A stretch of DNA of 64,000 bases from RGIG4608 sp045631445 (GTDB lineage: Bacteria; Bacillota; Clostridia; Oscillospirales; CAG-272): contig JAZQUS010000102.1 in assembly GCA_045631445.1 (NCBI GenBank), positions 52,657 to 116,656 on the forward strand, written 5' to 3'. Of the stretch, positions 34,947 to 43,954 are shown one piece after another. Within the stretch, counting starts at the first letter, position 1; each line of letters opens with the position of its first letter. The position numbers and the translations under genes are program-made. Under the pieces are notes generated by a model that was not told the origin of the DNA, did not search any database, and saw nothing but the letters and a program-made list of their open reading frames with translations.

Positions 34947-36429
34947 ATTCTTTAATAAAATTTAATACTTCATTGTACATATCATCAACTGAAATGTTTT
35001 TGCTGAAATTGACCTTCTTTTTGTCAAGTTGACATAATGGCTTAGGAATTTTTGTGCCTGTGGTTATGGATAATTCTTCGAGCACTTCCAAATCATCATA
35101 AGGATTTTCTCCATATATTGAATTGTAAACACTCTGCGCAAATTTATATGGGCTTGCAGTTGAAGCCACTACCGTTTTTGTATTATCAAGAGTCTCTTTA
35201 CGATAGCTTTCAAGAGCATAAAAGGCAACCGCGGTATGAGTATCCATTAAATAATCCTCAAAATTATAATACTTTGCTATAGTATCTGCAGTTTGATTTT
35301 CATCTGCATAATATCCAACAAAATTTTCATCAATTTTACGTTTAATTTCATCACTGACTTGATAGCGCCCTGTAGAATTAAGCAAATTCATATATTCCCC
35401 AGTTTGTTTAGCATCCGAAATTAAGTATAAAAGTCGCTCAAGATTGCTTGAAATAAGTATATCCATCGATGGTGACATTGTAAGATGAAAGCCACGATTT
35501 CTATCATATACACCTGTCTTTAAAAAATCGGTTAATATATTGTTGGAATTAGATGCACAGATCAACTTATTTATAGGCAATCCCATAAGCTTTGCTATAT
35601 ACGCAGCAAGTATGTTTCCAAAATTTCCGGTCGGAACGCAAATATTGATTTTTTCACCCAATTCAATTTCGTCACGATTTATGAGATCGCAATAGGATTT
35701 AATATAGTAAACTATCTGAGGCGCGAGACGTCCAAAATTAATTGAGTTGGCGCTAGAAAGAAAATATCCTTGTTTATTTAACGTTTCTGCAATATTTTCA
35801 TCATTGAAAATGTGCTTTACGCCGGTTTGAATATCGTCGAAGTTACCTTCAACCGCACAAACGTTTACGTTGGAGCCGGTTTGTGTAGTCATTTGTAATT
35901 CTTGTATCGTACTAACACCTTTCTTAGGATAATAAACGCAAATTTTAATTTGCTCAACGTCTTTATATCCTTCAAGTGCGGCTTTGCCTGTATCACCTGA
36001 TGTTGCGACCAAAACCAATGCCGTTCTACTTTCCCCTGTTTTTACAAGCGCACGTGAAAGAAGCTTGGGCATTATTTGAAGCGCCATATCTTTAAAAGCG
36101 CAGGTAGGTCCGTGCCAAAGCTCAAGAGCATAGGTATTATCTTCCACATTAACAAGAGGGCAAGCACCATTAAGGAATGATTCATTGTTATATGCATTTT
36201 TGCAATCCTGTAACAATTCGTCATAAGTATAATCACTCAAAAATTTACCAAGCACGGTTGCGGCAAGTTCAGGGTATGACATATGACAAAAGGAAATTAT
36301 TTCCTCTGCAGAAATCAATGGGATTTCCTCAGGAACAAACAATCCGCCATCGTTAGCAAGACCCTGCTTAATTACTTGTGCAGAATTATATTTGGTTTTA
36401 TTCAAATCTCTAGTACTTTGAAATCTCAT
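34945..36429 (-). CDS. thrC: threonine synthase
   Basis: 494 aa from the ATG at 36429 (GGAG site inside the upstream stop region). PLP enzyme that converts O-phosphohomoserine to threonine. The PLP lysine is K113 in PTCAFKDMALQ, with the GDTGKAALEGYK glycine loop (VATSGDTG) after it. Length and the ANDGGLFVPE motif match the long ThrC class. It is the last gene of the lepB-ylqF-rnhB-yraN-M19 cluster and is a metabolic gene in otherwise unrelated company; no hom or thrB adjoins. Confidence 0.95.
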   Translation of the reverse strand: MRFQSTRDLNKTKYNSAQVIKQGLANDGGLFVPEEIPLISAEEIISFCHMSYPELAATVLGKFLSDYTYDELLQDCKNAYNNESFLNGACPLVNVEDNTYALELWHGPTCAFKDMALQIMPKLLSRALVKTGESRTALVLVATSGDTGKAALEGYKDVEQIKICVYYPKKGVSTIQELQMTTQTGSNVNVCAVEGNFDDIQTGVKHIFNDENIAETLNKQGYFLSSANSINFGRLAPQIVYYIKSYCDLINRDEIELGEKINICVPTGNFGNILAAYIAKLMGLPINKLICASNSNNILTDFLKTGVYDRNRGFHLTMSPSMDILISSNLERLLYLISDAKQTGEYMNLLNSTGRYQVSDEIKRKIDENFVGYYADENQTADTIAKYYNFEDYLMDTHTAVAFYALESYRKETLDNTKTVVASTASPYKFAQSVYNSIYGENPYDDLEVLEELSITTGTKIPKPLCQLDKKKVNFSKNISVDDMYNEVLNFIKE

Positions 36430-36440
36430 AAATTTCTCCA

Positions 36441-37373
36441 TTAAATATTTCTTTTGAAAAACTCAAAAGCATTTTCGTACATTATCTTATTAATTAACTT
36501 GTCTGGATAGTTCAATCTTTGCATTTCTTGGGCTATCTTTTCTATATCCTCAATTCCTGCAAAGCCACACGGAAGATTAGTGCCGTCAAGATCTCCGCCC
36601 ATAGCTATGTAATTCTCACCGCCAAGAGACAAATAATGTTCAATATGCTTGATTATATCACTAATATTTGCATCTAATTTCGATGACAGATGCTCGGGGC
36701 AGAGATTAATTCCCACAAGCCCTCTAAGCTCAATAATTTGCTTAAAATCTTCATCACAAAGATTTCTGGTGTGAGGATTTATAGAATAAGAATCAGAATG
36801 CGAAGCAATAATCGGTTTGTTATATTCATTAGCCAATTCAAGAGTCATTTTTGCTCCCTCAAACGAGCAATGGGATATATCGGAAATAATACCAAGCTCA
36901 AAACAATTTTTGACAACTGAAATTCCAAAATCAGTAAGACCAGCATTAGTATTATGAGCGCCACCGATACAAGTTTCTCCATACCAATTAAGTGTCAAAA
37001 TTCTTACACCATACGAGTGTAAAACCCTTAACCTTTCCAAATCATTTTCAAGAATTCTTGCATCTTCTACTGCTAAAATAAGTGGAATTTTGTTAGAGTT
37101 GATAGAAGACAACATTTCATTGGAATTTTTAACAATTTGTGCGCGCGTACTATTAATTACAATCTCTTTTTCAAGATTTTGAACAACCTCAAAAAACTTT
37201 TTATATCCATCGTTATCGCTCAATTTATGATTAGTCCAAACCGCCATAACCTGAGCATAATGTTCAAAATATTCTGCGCGTTTTAAAGAAATGTGCAAGG
37301 AATTATCATAAAATCCTTGCCTCTCTGAAAGCAATCGGGTGGCGGTGTCACAATGTAAATCAAATAATTTCAT
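36441..37373 (-). CDS. membrane (renal-type) dipeptidase, M19 family
   Basis: 310 aa. Zinc-binding motifs DLHCDT (H7, D9), the bridging Glu in LAVEDAR, and His in DISHCS and IIASHSDS are present. M19 enzymes hydrolyse dipeptides, including some D-amino-acid-containing ones. No signal peptide, so it is probably cytoplasmic. Starts 2 bases after yraN. Confidence 0.92.
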   Translation of the reverse strand: MKLFDLHCDTATRLLSERQGFYDNSLHISLKRAEYFEHYAQVMAVWTNHKLSDNDGYKKFFEVVQNLEKEIVINSTRAQIVKNSNEMLSSINSNKIPLILAVEDARILENDLERLRVLHSYGVRILTLNWYGETCIGGAHNTNAGLTDFGISVVKNCFELGIISDISHCSFEGAKMTLELANEYNKPIIASHSDSYSINPHTRNLCDEDFKQIIELRGLVGINLCPEHLSSKLDANISDIIKHIEHYLSLGGENYIAMGGDLDGTNLPCGFAGIEDIEKIAQEMQRLNYPDKLINKIMYENAFEFFKRNI

Positions 37374-37375
37374 AA

Positions 37376-37765
37376 TTAATTAGAAAAAGCATCTTCCATA
37401 TGATTTATCTCTAAAATCTCACCGCTTTGAGATAAATAAACCTCAATAACGTCAAGTCTTGGAGTCTTTTTGGTGGGGTACAAATTAAGGTATGCCTGCG
37501 CTGCCGCAAGAACTCTCTTTTGCTTGGTATGGGTTACGGCGGAAGCGGGTGTTTCATATTCAAATGTTGAATCAACAACAACCGTTCTCGTTTTAACCTC
37601 CACAAAAACAATATATTTTCTATCCTCGGCAATAATGTCAATTTCGTTATGAGAAGCGTGATAATTTTGCTCACGAATCTTATATTTTTTAGCTTTCAAA
37701 AATTGCGCAGCGGCATTTTCGCCATATCTGCCGATATCGGTAGTAGTTTTCATATCATTTTTCAT
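37376..37765 (-). CDS. YraN-family (UPF0102) putative endonuclease-fold protein
   Basis: 129 aa. The restriction-endonuclease-like core shows in GRYGENAAAQFL, HNEIDIIAED and VFVEVKTRT (E-x-D-x-E-x-K pattern). The role is not established. The gene overlaps rnhB by 11 bases, the usual ylqF-rnhB-yraN synteny. Confidence 0.92.
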   Translation of the reverse strand: MKNDMKTTTDIGRYGENAAAQFLKAKKYKIREQNYHASHNEIDIIAEDRKYIVFVEVKTRTVVVDSTFEYETPASAVTHTKQKRVLAAAQAYLNLYPTKKTPRLDVIEVYLSQSGEILEINHMEDAFSN

Positions 37766-38357
37766 TCAAAAATCTTATGAATTTCTTTCTGTGAATGGGG
37801 GATGGTCCAAATTTACGGAGCGCATCCATATGCTGTTTCGTTCCATAACCTTTGTGCTTAGCGATTCCGTATTGAGGATAGTCCTTATCCATTTGCTCAC
37901 ACATTTCATCTCTCGTTACTTTGGCAAGAATAGATGCAGCGGCAATGCTTGGACTCGTTGCATCACCTTTAATTACAGTCATAGTGGGAATAGGGAAGCC
38001 ACGACTGACATTTCCGTCAATTATAGCAAAATCCGCTTTTATTTGCAACCCTTCAACCGCTCTTCTCATAGCAAGCATATCCGCCTCAAGAATATTAAGG
38101 TCGTCGATTTCTTCAACACTTGCTTCTGCTATACAGTAAGCAATGGAATTTTCAATTATTTTGTTAAAAACTTCTTTACGTTTTTTGGGGCTAAGCTTTT
38201 TGGAGTCGTTAAGACCTTCAATATACAATCCAATTGGAAGAATACAAGCAGCAGCTACTACAGGTCCGCAAAGTGGACCTCTTCCCGCCTCATCAACTCC
38301 GCAAACATATGTATATCCTTTATCAATCAAATCTTGCTCAATTGTATATTCTAACAT
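37755..38357 (-). CDS. rnhB: ribonuclease HII
   Basis: 200 aa. Removes ribonucleotides and RNA primers from DNA-RNA hybrids. DEAGRG motif with D22 and E23; further acidic residues in NILEADM and AIIDGNV. Preceded by AGGA. Two bases after ylqF. Confidence 0.95.
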   Translation of the reverse strand: MLEYTIEQDLIDKGYTYVCGVDEAGRGPLCGPVVAAACILPIGLYIEGLNDSKKLSPKKRKEVFNKIIENSIAYCIAEASVEEIDDLNILEADMLAMRRAVEGLQIKADFAIIDGNVSRGFPIPTMTVIKGDATSPSIAAASILAKVTRDEMCEQMDKDYPQYGIAKHKGYGTKQHMDALRKFGPSPIHRKKFIRFLNEK

Positions 38358-38359
38358 AT

Positions 38360-39223
38360 CTATATCCTGTCAAGAGTAATTTTTCCGATTTTTGCACTTC
38401 TAAATTCTTCAAGCAGCATATTAGCAGTGCGCTCATAATCAATTTCTCCACCACTTATCAAAAATCCTCGTTTTTTACCTATTAACTCGAAGAGTTCAAG
38501 ATCGGTATGGTTTTCATATTGTGCCATATCACCAAGCTTGTACCTTGTTGAAAGCATTTCGGGATACATTTTTCTCAAACGAGAGCAGAGAACTATGGCA
38601 AGAGATTCAATATCAAGAATTTTATCCTTGATAGCACCTGTGAGAGCCAAGTTTTCCCCAATTGTTCGATCGTCAAATTTGGGCCAAAGAACACCGGGCA
38701 TATCCATAAGGAGAAGTCCAACATTAGTATCAACCCATTGCTTGTCAACAGTTACTCCAGGACGATTTTCAACCTTGGCTTTTTTGCTTCCACATATTTT
38801 ATTAATAAGTGAAGATTTTCCCACATTAGGAATACCCACAATCATTGCCTTGAGCTTTCTACCTGTCATTCCTTTAGATTCATAACGTTGAATTTTTTCG
38901 GCAAGTACCTTGTTAACCGCTTCATTAATTTTATTAATCCCCATTCCGCTAACACAGTCTGTAGTAATGCAAATAGTTTGCGAATTGGAATAATATTCAC
39001 ACCACTTTTTTGTCATTGCGGGATCTGCAAGAGTTGCTTTGTTTAATAACAAAATAGTCGGTTTTTGAGCAGTCATATTTGCTATTTCGGGATTTCTTGA
39101 GCTTTTAGGAATTCTTGCATCAAGAATCTCTATCACTACGTCAACATTTTTTAAATTTTCTGTAATCATACGACGAGTTTTCGCCATATGACCTGGAAAC
39201 CATTGTATTTGTTCTGAAGGCAT
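38360..39223 (-). CDS. ylqF: ribosome biogenesis GTPase YlqF (RbgA)
   Basis: 287 aa circularly permuted GTPase needed for late 50S assembly. N-terminal QWFPGHMAKTRRM, G4 LLNKATLAD, then G1 GIPNVGKSSLIN and G3 DMPGVLWPK in permuted order. Ribosome-binding site AAGGAG. In the lepB-ylqF-rnhB-yraN cluster. Confidence 0.96.
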   Translation of the reverse strand: MPSEQIQWFPGHMAKTRRMITENLKNVDVVIEILDARIPKSSRNPEIANMTAQKPTILLLNKATLADPAMTKKWCEYYSNSQTICITTDCVSGMGINKINEAVNKVLAEKIQRYESKGMTGRKLKAMIVGIPNVGKSSLINKICGSKKAKVENRPGVTVDKQWVDTNVGLLLMDMPGVLWPKFDDRTIGENLALTGAIKDKILDIESLAIVLCSRLRKMYPEMLSTRYKLGDMAQYENHTDLELFELIGKKRGFLISGGEIDYERTANMLLEEFRSAKIGKITLDRI

Positions 39224-39268
39224 AATTTCTCCTTATAATCGCGGTGCGTACTTATTAAATGTATAAAA

Positions 39269-39844
39269 TCAATTCACAAATCCAATATTATCGTATGGAT
39301 AAATACGGAAAATTACTTTTCCGAGTATAGTTTTTACATCAACGAATCCGATGTAATCAGATCGGCTATCCGTGGAATTATTTCTATTATCTCCCATAAC
39401 GAAGACGTGTCCTTCGGGAACATAATATTCTACAATTCCTTTCATTCTATAAGAACCGATATCGAGATAGGCGTAGGTTGATTCTTCAATAATATCCGAG
39501 TCATCAATAACGTCGTCATCTGAAACGTAAACCAAACCTCGATCAAAGTTAATTCTAACCCATTTATTTTCAGTTGCTATAATTCTTTTAACTACAGGCT
39601 CATTTAATGCACCCGTTTGATGAAAAACGATAATGTCGTTTTCTTTAGGTTTATAGAATAAATTTGAGATAACCAATTTTTCACCATCGTGCAATGTGTT
39701 AAGCATAGAATTCCCAACAACAGTGCAAGTTTGCGCAACAAAAGTGAGAATAAAAATTATTATTATCATTGCACGAATAATTGAATCTCCCCACTCAACA
39801 AGAAACGAAGATAAACGAGTGCTTTTTTCATTATTATTGTTCAT
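39269..39844 (-). CDS. lepB: signal peptidase I
   Basis: 191 aa. One N-terminal membrane anchor (about 22-42), catalytic S46 in GNSMLNTL and K86 in EPVVKRIIA, plus the MGDNRNNSTDSR box. The usual Pro of SMxPTL is Asn here, which is common in clostridial signal peptidases. The substrate set would include the lipoprotein-free exported proteins. First gene of its cluster. Confidence 0.94.
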   Translation of the reverse strand: MNNNNEKSTRLSSFLVEWGDSIIRAMIIIIFILTFVAQTCTVVGNSMLNTLHDGEKLVISNLFYKPKENDIIVFHQTGALNEPVVKRIIATENKWVRINFDRGLVYVSDDDVIDDSDIIEESTYAYLDIGSYRMKGIVEYYVPEGHVFVMGDNRNNSTDSRSDYIGFVDVKTILGKVIFRIYPYDNIGFVN

Positions 39845-39896
39845 AAATACCCCTTTAAAGTATATTTTAAGAAGACTTTATCCTCAATTTCATATA

Positions 39897-39925
39897 TTGT
39901 AACATATTTATTCGAAATAAACAAG
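39897..39925 (-). promoter_or_regulatory. promoter for lepB cluster
   Basis: Minus strand TTGTTT (39925-39920), 17 bp, TACAAT (39902-39897). Confidence 0.5.
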
Positions 39926-39973
39926 GCATTTTGAAAAATTATAAAAAAAAGTGTAAAATATTGAAAAAGATTA

Positions 39974-40002
39974 TTGACAACTTGCAAAAAATATGTTACT
40001 AT
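39974..40002 (+). promoter_or_regulatory. promoter for nfeD-SPFH pair
   Basis: TTGACA (39974-39979), 17 bp, TACTAT (39997-40002). The transcript would have a leader of about 90 bases. Confidence 0.65.
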
Positions 40003-40096
40003 AGTATGACACATAATATTGAACGTGGAAAAATATGTTTTTTGGGCCTTTTCACCGTTCAAAATCTTATAAAAATTCTTGGTAGAGGAGAAAAAT

Positions 40097-40567
40097 ATGC
40101 TTGCTTATGTACCAGTAGCCTTGTGGGCTATAGTTGCCGTAGTGGCAATTCTTATGATCATCTTTGGTGATGAAAAATTCCAAGCGATTATTATGGCGTT
40201 TGCTTCCTTGGTTGCGCTTGTTATCGCTCTCGTTGTTGATGGCGACATTGCTATCTATGCATTTATTGCAGAAATTTTTGTTGTTTGTATTCCTGGTCTT
40301 GTATTGATTCTTTGGTACAATATCGCCGGAAAGATGAATTCAGACCGCAAGATCAAGAAGGGTAGAAATAACCTTCAAGCTCTTATTGGTGAAAGATGTC
40401 TTGTTGTTGAGGATATGTCTAATATCCACTGCAAAGGTCTTGTTAAACACAAGGGCGCAGTTTGGAGCGCACGTTGTGTTGATAAAAATGATTACGTTGA
40501 AGCAGGCACAATCGTTGTTGTTAAATACATCGAGGGTGTTAAGCTTATTTGTGCTCGCGAGAAATAA
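40097..40567 (+). CDS. NfeD-family membrane protein
   Basis: 156 aa from the ATG at 40097 (GAGGAG site). Three membrane segments (about 4-23, 27-48, 50-74) followed by the NfeD OB-fold domain (about 95-156; GERCLVVEDMSN, YVEAGTIVVVKYIEGVKL). NfeD proteins partner SPFH/flotillin-like proteins in membrane microdomains, and that partner gene follows 22 bases later. Confidence 0.88.
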   Translation: MLAYVPVALWAIVAVVAILMIIFGDEKFQAIIMAFASLVALVIALVVDGDIAIYAFIAEIFVVCIPGLVLILWYNIAGKMNSDRKIKKGRNNLQALIGERCLVVEDMSNIHCKGLVKHKGAVWSARCVDKNDYVEAGTIVVVKYIEGVKLICAREK

Positions 40568-40589
40568 GATAGGGAGGAGTCAATAAATT

Positions 40590-41750
40590 ATGGTAAATTT
40601 TGTATTAGTACTTATTGCAACTTTGTTGCTTATTCTTCTTATTGTACTCTGTCACCTTAGAGTTGTTCCTGAGTCTAAGGCATACGTTATGGAAAGACTC
40701 GGCGTTTACTCCAGAACATGGCACACCGGTTGGCACGTTAAGGTTCCTTTCGTTGAAAGAAAGAGAGCAGAGGTTGACTTGCGTGAGCAGATTTTAGAAG
40801 TTAAGGGTGATTACAGAAATTCTCTTCTAAATAATGGCGGTGCTCGTTTTATGGGTTCCGCTTATGGTGAATTTGACTTTTCACGCGAGAATAATGATTA
40901 CATCTCCCCTGAAAGCAAAACTTTCAAAAACGGCAACGGTTCCATTAGAAAATCCCCCTATGGCATTGCTGAATCATGGGATAATCGTAGTAAATCTGCT
41001 GACATTTATGTTATTACTAGAGATAACATAAAAATGGGTGTGGATATTGTCGTATTCTATCAGATTACTGACCCCAAACTCTTCGTTTACGGTCATACCA
41101 GTCCTCTTAAAGCGATCAATCATCTCACAGTAACAGCTCTTCGTAACCTCTTTGGTGAACTTGAACTTGATGCAGCTCTTACTTCAAGAGATACTGTTAA
41201 TGCTAAAATGAGAGTTATGCTCGACGAAGCAGCAGATGCTTGGGGTGTAAGAATTACACGTGTTGAAATTAAGGATATTATTCCTCCCGATGGCATTCTT
41301 AAGGCTATGGAAGCTCAGATGAGAGCTGAACGTGACCGTAGAGCAAAGGTTATCGAGGCAGAAGGTACAAGAAAAGCTGCTATCCTTACAGCTGAAGGTG
41401 AAAAGCAGGCAACCATCCTCAAGGCTGAAGCTCAGAAGCAAAAAGAAATTCTCGAAGCTGAAGGTCGCAGAGAAGCTTTAATTTGTGAAGGTGAAGGTGA
41501 CGCGGAAGCTATCATTTTGCGCGAACAAGCAAAGGCAGAAGGTCTTAAGTTGTTTAATGCAGCAGAAGCAACTCACGAAACTCTCACTATTAAGAGTCTT
41601 GAATCCTTTGTTGAAGCAGCTAAGGGTGAGTCCAATACAATCATTATTCCTTCCGAAATTCAGGGTATTGCAGGTCTTGCAAAGAGTGCTGTTGAAGTTA
41701 TTAAGGCAACACCTAAGAATCAAGCAGATCTCGAAGTTGAGGTTAAATAA
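40590..41750 (+). CDS. SPFH/band-7 (stomatin-like) protein with internal insertion
   Basis: 386 aa. N-terminal membrane anchor (about 3-22), SPFH domain to about residue 260, then a long Ala/Glu/Lys-rich coiled coil (about 255-335; repeats of EAEGxRxA). Between the strands VDLREQILEV and DIYVITRDNIKM there is an extra stretch of about 65 residues (73-137) rich in Gly, Asn and Ser that stomatins lack. It oligomerises on the membrane with the NfeD protein encoded upstream, in a microdomain role (family knowledge). Confidence 0.9.
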   Translation: MVNFVLVLIATLLLILLIVLCHLRVVPESKAYVMERLGVYSRTWHTGWHVKVPFVERKRAEVDLREQILEVKGDYRNSLLNNGGARFMGSAYGEFDFSRENNDYISPESKTFKNGNGSIRKSPYGIAESWDNRSKSADIYVITRDNIKMGVDIVVFYQITDPKLFVYGHTSPLKAINHLTVTALRNLFGELELDAALTSRDTVNAKMRVMLDEAADAWGVRITRVEIKDIIPPDGILKAMEAQMRAERDRRAKVIEAEGTRKAAILTAEGEKQATILKAEAQKQKEILEAEGRREALICEGEGDAEAIILREQAKAEGLKLFNAAEATHETLTIKSLESFVEAAKGESNTIIIPSEIQGIAGLAKSAVEVIKATPKNQADLEVEVK

Positions 41751-41769
41751 ACAAGCATTTTAAATATTT

Positions 41770-41800
41770 GAAAGAGACAATTTTTTGTCTCTTTCTTTTT
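41770..41800 (+). terminator. terminator after the SPFH gene
   Basis: AAAGAGACAA (41771-41780) with TTGTCTCTTT (41785-41794), then CTTTTTT. Confidence 0.85.
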
Positions 41801-41806
41801 TCCCCC

Positions 41807-41835
41807 TTTACAAATCCACGTGTTTATTGTATAAT
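41807..41835 (+). promoter_or_regulatory. promoter for rsmE
   Basis: TTTACA (41807-41812), 17 bp, TATAAT (41830-41835). A small hairpin GTGCAAA/TTTGCAC follows just before the ribosome-binding site. Confidence 0.6.
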
Positions 41836-41883
41836 ATATATAATGTAAATAAGTGTGCAAATTTTTGCACAAAAGGAGTTATA

Positions 41884-42630
41884 ATGCCAAAATTTTTCGT
41901 TGATAAAACTCAAATTACCGAAGACACAATTTTAATAATCGGTGAAAATGCTCACCATATTTCAAGGTCATTAAGAATGGCTCCCGGTGAAAAAATTACA
42001 GTTTCTGATATGCAGGGTTATGATTATGATTGCGTTCTTGAAGCTTTTACAGATAACACGGTAAATGCCAAAATATTAAATAAATATCTTTCTAAGGCTG
42101 AATCGGAAATCAAGGTTCATTTATATCAGGCATTGCCCAAGGGTGATAAGTTGGATTTGATAATTCAAAAATCGGTTGAATGCGGTGTTTATGATATTAT
42201 ACCGTTCGAAAGCACTAATTGTGTTGTAAAAATCAAAGGTGATGCTGAAGCTAAAAAGAGCGATCGCAGAAACAAAATTGCTCTTGAAGCTGCAAAGCAA
42301 TGCGGAAGAGGAATCATTCCCAAAGTAAACCCAAGTATATCATTTAACAATATGCTTAAAAGTGCATCACAATCCGACATTGTTTTGTTTTGCTATGAAG
42401 GAGAGGGAACTTTACCAATGGCAAACGCTCTAAAAAAACTACGTTCAGAAAAAAATATTAAGGACATATCTATAATAATAGGTAGTGAAGGTGGATTTTC
42501 TCCCGCCGAAGTAACTGAAGCAGAGAAATGCGGTTTTGTTAAAATCGGGCTTGGAAAAAGGATACTCCGCGCCGAAACTGCAGCAATTATGTCACTTGCT
42601 TGTATAGTTTATGAGTTTGAATTGAATTAA
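41884..42630 (+). CDS. rsmE: 16S rRNA (uracil(1498)-N3)-methyltransferase RsmE
   Basis: 248 aa from the ATG at 41884 (AAAGGAG site). N-terminal PUA-like domain (HHISRSLRMAPGEKITV) and C-terminal SPOUT knot with IIGSEGGFSPAEV and LGKRILRAETAAI, the family signature. Monocistronic by appearance. Confidence 0.94.
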   Translation: MPKFFVDKTQITEDTILIIGENAHHISRSLRMAPGEKITVSDMQGYDYDCVLEAFTDNTVNAKILNKYLSKAESEIKVHLYQALPKGDKLDLIIQKSVECGVYDIIPFESTNCVVKIKGDAEAKKSDRRNKIALEAAKQCGRGIIPKVNPSISFNNMLKSASQSDIVLFCYEGEGTLPMANALKKLRSEKNIKDISIIIGSEGGFSPAEVTEAEKCGFVKIGLGKRILRAETAAIMSLACIVYEFELN

Positions 42631-42707
42631 TTTGCTATATTTTACTATATTGGTCTAAAAATGCACAAAAAAAATTCAAAAAATTAGAAAAAATATCTAA
42701 AAACCTA

Positions 42708-42736
42708 TTGAAAAATAACAAAAAATGTAGTATTAT
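42708..42736 (+). promoter_or_regulatory. promoter for the PucR-type regulator
   Basis: TTGAAA (42708-42713), 17 bp, TATTAT (42731-42736) in a very AT-rich spacer. Confidence 0.55.
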
Positions 42737-42788
42737 ATAGTATAGTATGTACAAAAAACATTTAAGACTAAATATGTGAGGTTTACTT

Positions 42789-43874
42789 ATGTCTAACAGA
42801 TTATTTCAGGGCGTTGTTCATCAAATGAAAGATGCGGTTGACCGCGTTATTGGTGTTGTTGATGAAAACGGTGTTGTTGTTGCTTGCTCCGAGCTTGTAA
42901 AAATCGGTGAGGTAAGACAGGGCATTTCGGAAGAGATTTCATACTCCCCAAAAATGTTCACATACCTTGGCAACACATATTGTCCCATCACTTCAGGCAA
43001 CAGATCCGAATACTTCGTATTTGTTGAGGGCGAAGATAAAATGGCTGAAAAATTTGCCAAAATTTTAGTGGTTTCTCTTACAAATATTAAGAACCTTTAT
43101 GACGAAAAATATGATAAGGGGTCTTTCATCAAAAATATTATTCTTGATAATATACTCCCAAGTGACATATATATCAAGAGTAAGGAATTGCATTTCAACA
43201 CAGAAGAGGTTCGCATTGTATTCCTTATTAAGTTCTATGGAAGAACAGATATGATGCCTTTTGAAATGCTTCAAACTATGTTCCCAGACAAGTCTAAAGA
43301 CTATGTTATCAGTGTTGGAGAACAGGACGTTGTTCTCGTTAAGGATATTAAACCCGGAACGGAACGTCGTGAAATTGAAAAGATGGCAAACAACATTATT
43401 AATACCCTTAACAATGACTATTATGCTAAGGTTGCTATCGGTATTTCAACCGTTGTCGATAACATCAAAGATCTTGCAAGAGCATATAAAGAAGCTCAGG
43501 TTGCACTTGACGTTGGAAAAGTTTTCGAAACTGAAAAGAACATTATCAGCTATGAAAATCTTGGTATTGGAAGACTTATTTATCAGCTTCCCACTACTAT
43601 GTGCGAAATGTTCCTTTCCGAAGTATTCAAAAAAGGAAGTCTTGACTCTCTTGATAAGGAAACACTTATGACCATTCAATGCTTCTTTGAAAATAACCTT
43701 AATGTTTCCGAAACTTCCAGAAAGCTTTTTGTACACAGAAATACCCTTGTTTATAGACTTGAAAAAATCCGCAAATTAACCGGTCTTGATTTGCGAGAAT
43801 TTGAACACGCAATCACTTTCAAGGTTGCTCTTATGGTTCAAAAATACCTCAAGTCCATTTCTGCAAAATATTAA
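42789..43874 (+). CDS. PucR/CdaR-type transcriptional regulator
   Basis: 361 aa. N-terminal sensor-like region (about 1-100, VIGVVDENGVVVACSEL) of GAF/PAS-like character, a central GGDEF-like domain (about 135-265; AIGISTVVDNIKDLARAYKEA) and a C-terminal PucR-type HTH (about 300-357, LNVSETSRKLFVHRNTLVYRL). Such proteins regulate purine, diacid or amino-acid use. The target here is unclear; the S41 protease gene downstream has a hairpin-rich leader but no evident shared operon. Confidence 0.85.
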   Translation: MSNRLFQGVVHQMKDAVDRVIGVVDENGVVVACSELVKIGEVRQGISEEISYSPKMFTYLGNTYCPITSGNRSEYFVFVEGEDKMAEKFAKILVVSLTNIKNLYDEKYDKGSFIKNIILDNILPSDIYIKSKELHFNTEEVRIVFLIKFYGRTDMMPFEMLQTMFPDKSKDYVISVGEQDVVLVKDIKPGTERREIEKMANNIINTLNNDYYAKVAIGISTVVDNIKDLARAYKEAQVALDVGKVFETEKNIISYENLGIGRLIYQLPTTMCEMFLSEVFKKGSLDSLDKETLMTIQCFFENNLNVSETSRKLFVHRNTLVYRLEKIRKLTGLDLREFEHAITFKVALMVQKYLKSISAKY

Positions 43875-43884
43875 TTGTACTTAT

Positions 43885-43916
43885 CTTAAGCGAAACGGAA
43901 TACCGTTTCGCTTAAG
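43885..43916 (+). other. perfect 14-bp inverted repeat between pucR-like gene and S41 gene
   Basis: CTTAAGCGAAACGG (43885-43898), loop AATA, CCGTTTCGCTTAAG (43903-43916): a perfect palindrome with a tetraloop but no T-run after it. It may be a Rho-independent-like stop without U's, an mRNA-stability element, or an operator. Confidence 0.6.
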
Positions 43917-43926
43917 TCGGTTAATG

Positions 43927-43939
43927 CTCGCATTGCGAG
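43927..43939 (+). other. small hairpin just before S41 gene ribosome-binding site
   Basis: CTCGC-ATT-GCGAG lies directly upstream of GAAGGGAG, so it could modulate translation start. Confidence 0.35.
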
Positions 43940-43954
43940 AGAAGGGAGAATATT

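Noticed and set aside
39269..39844. Signal peptidase I with Asn for Pro in the SMxPTL box
   Set aside because: To my knowledge this variant is frequent in clostridial enzymes, so it is not unusual.
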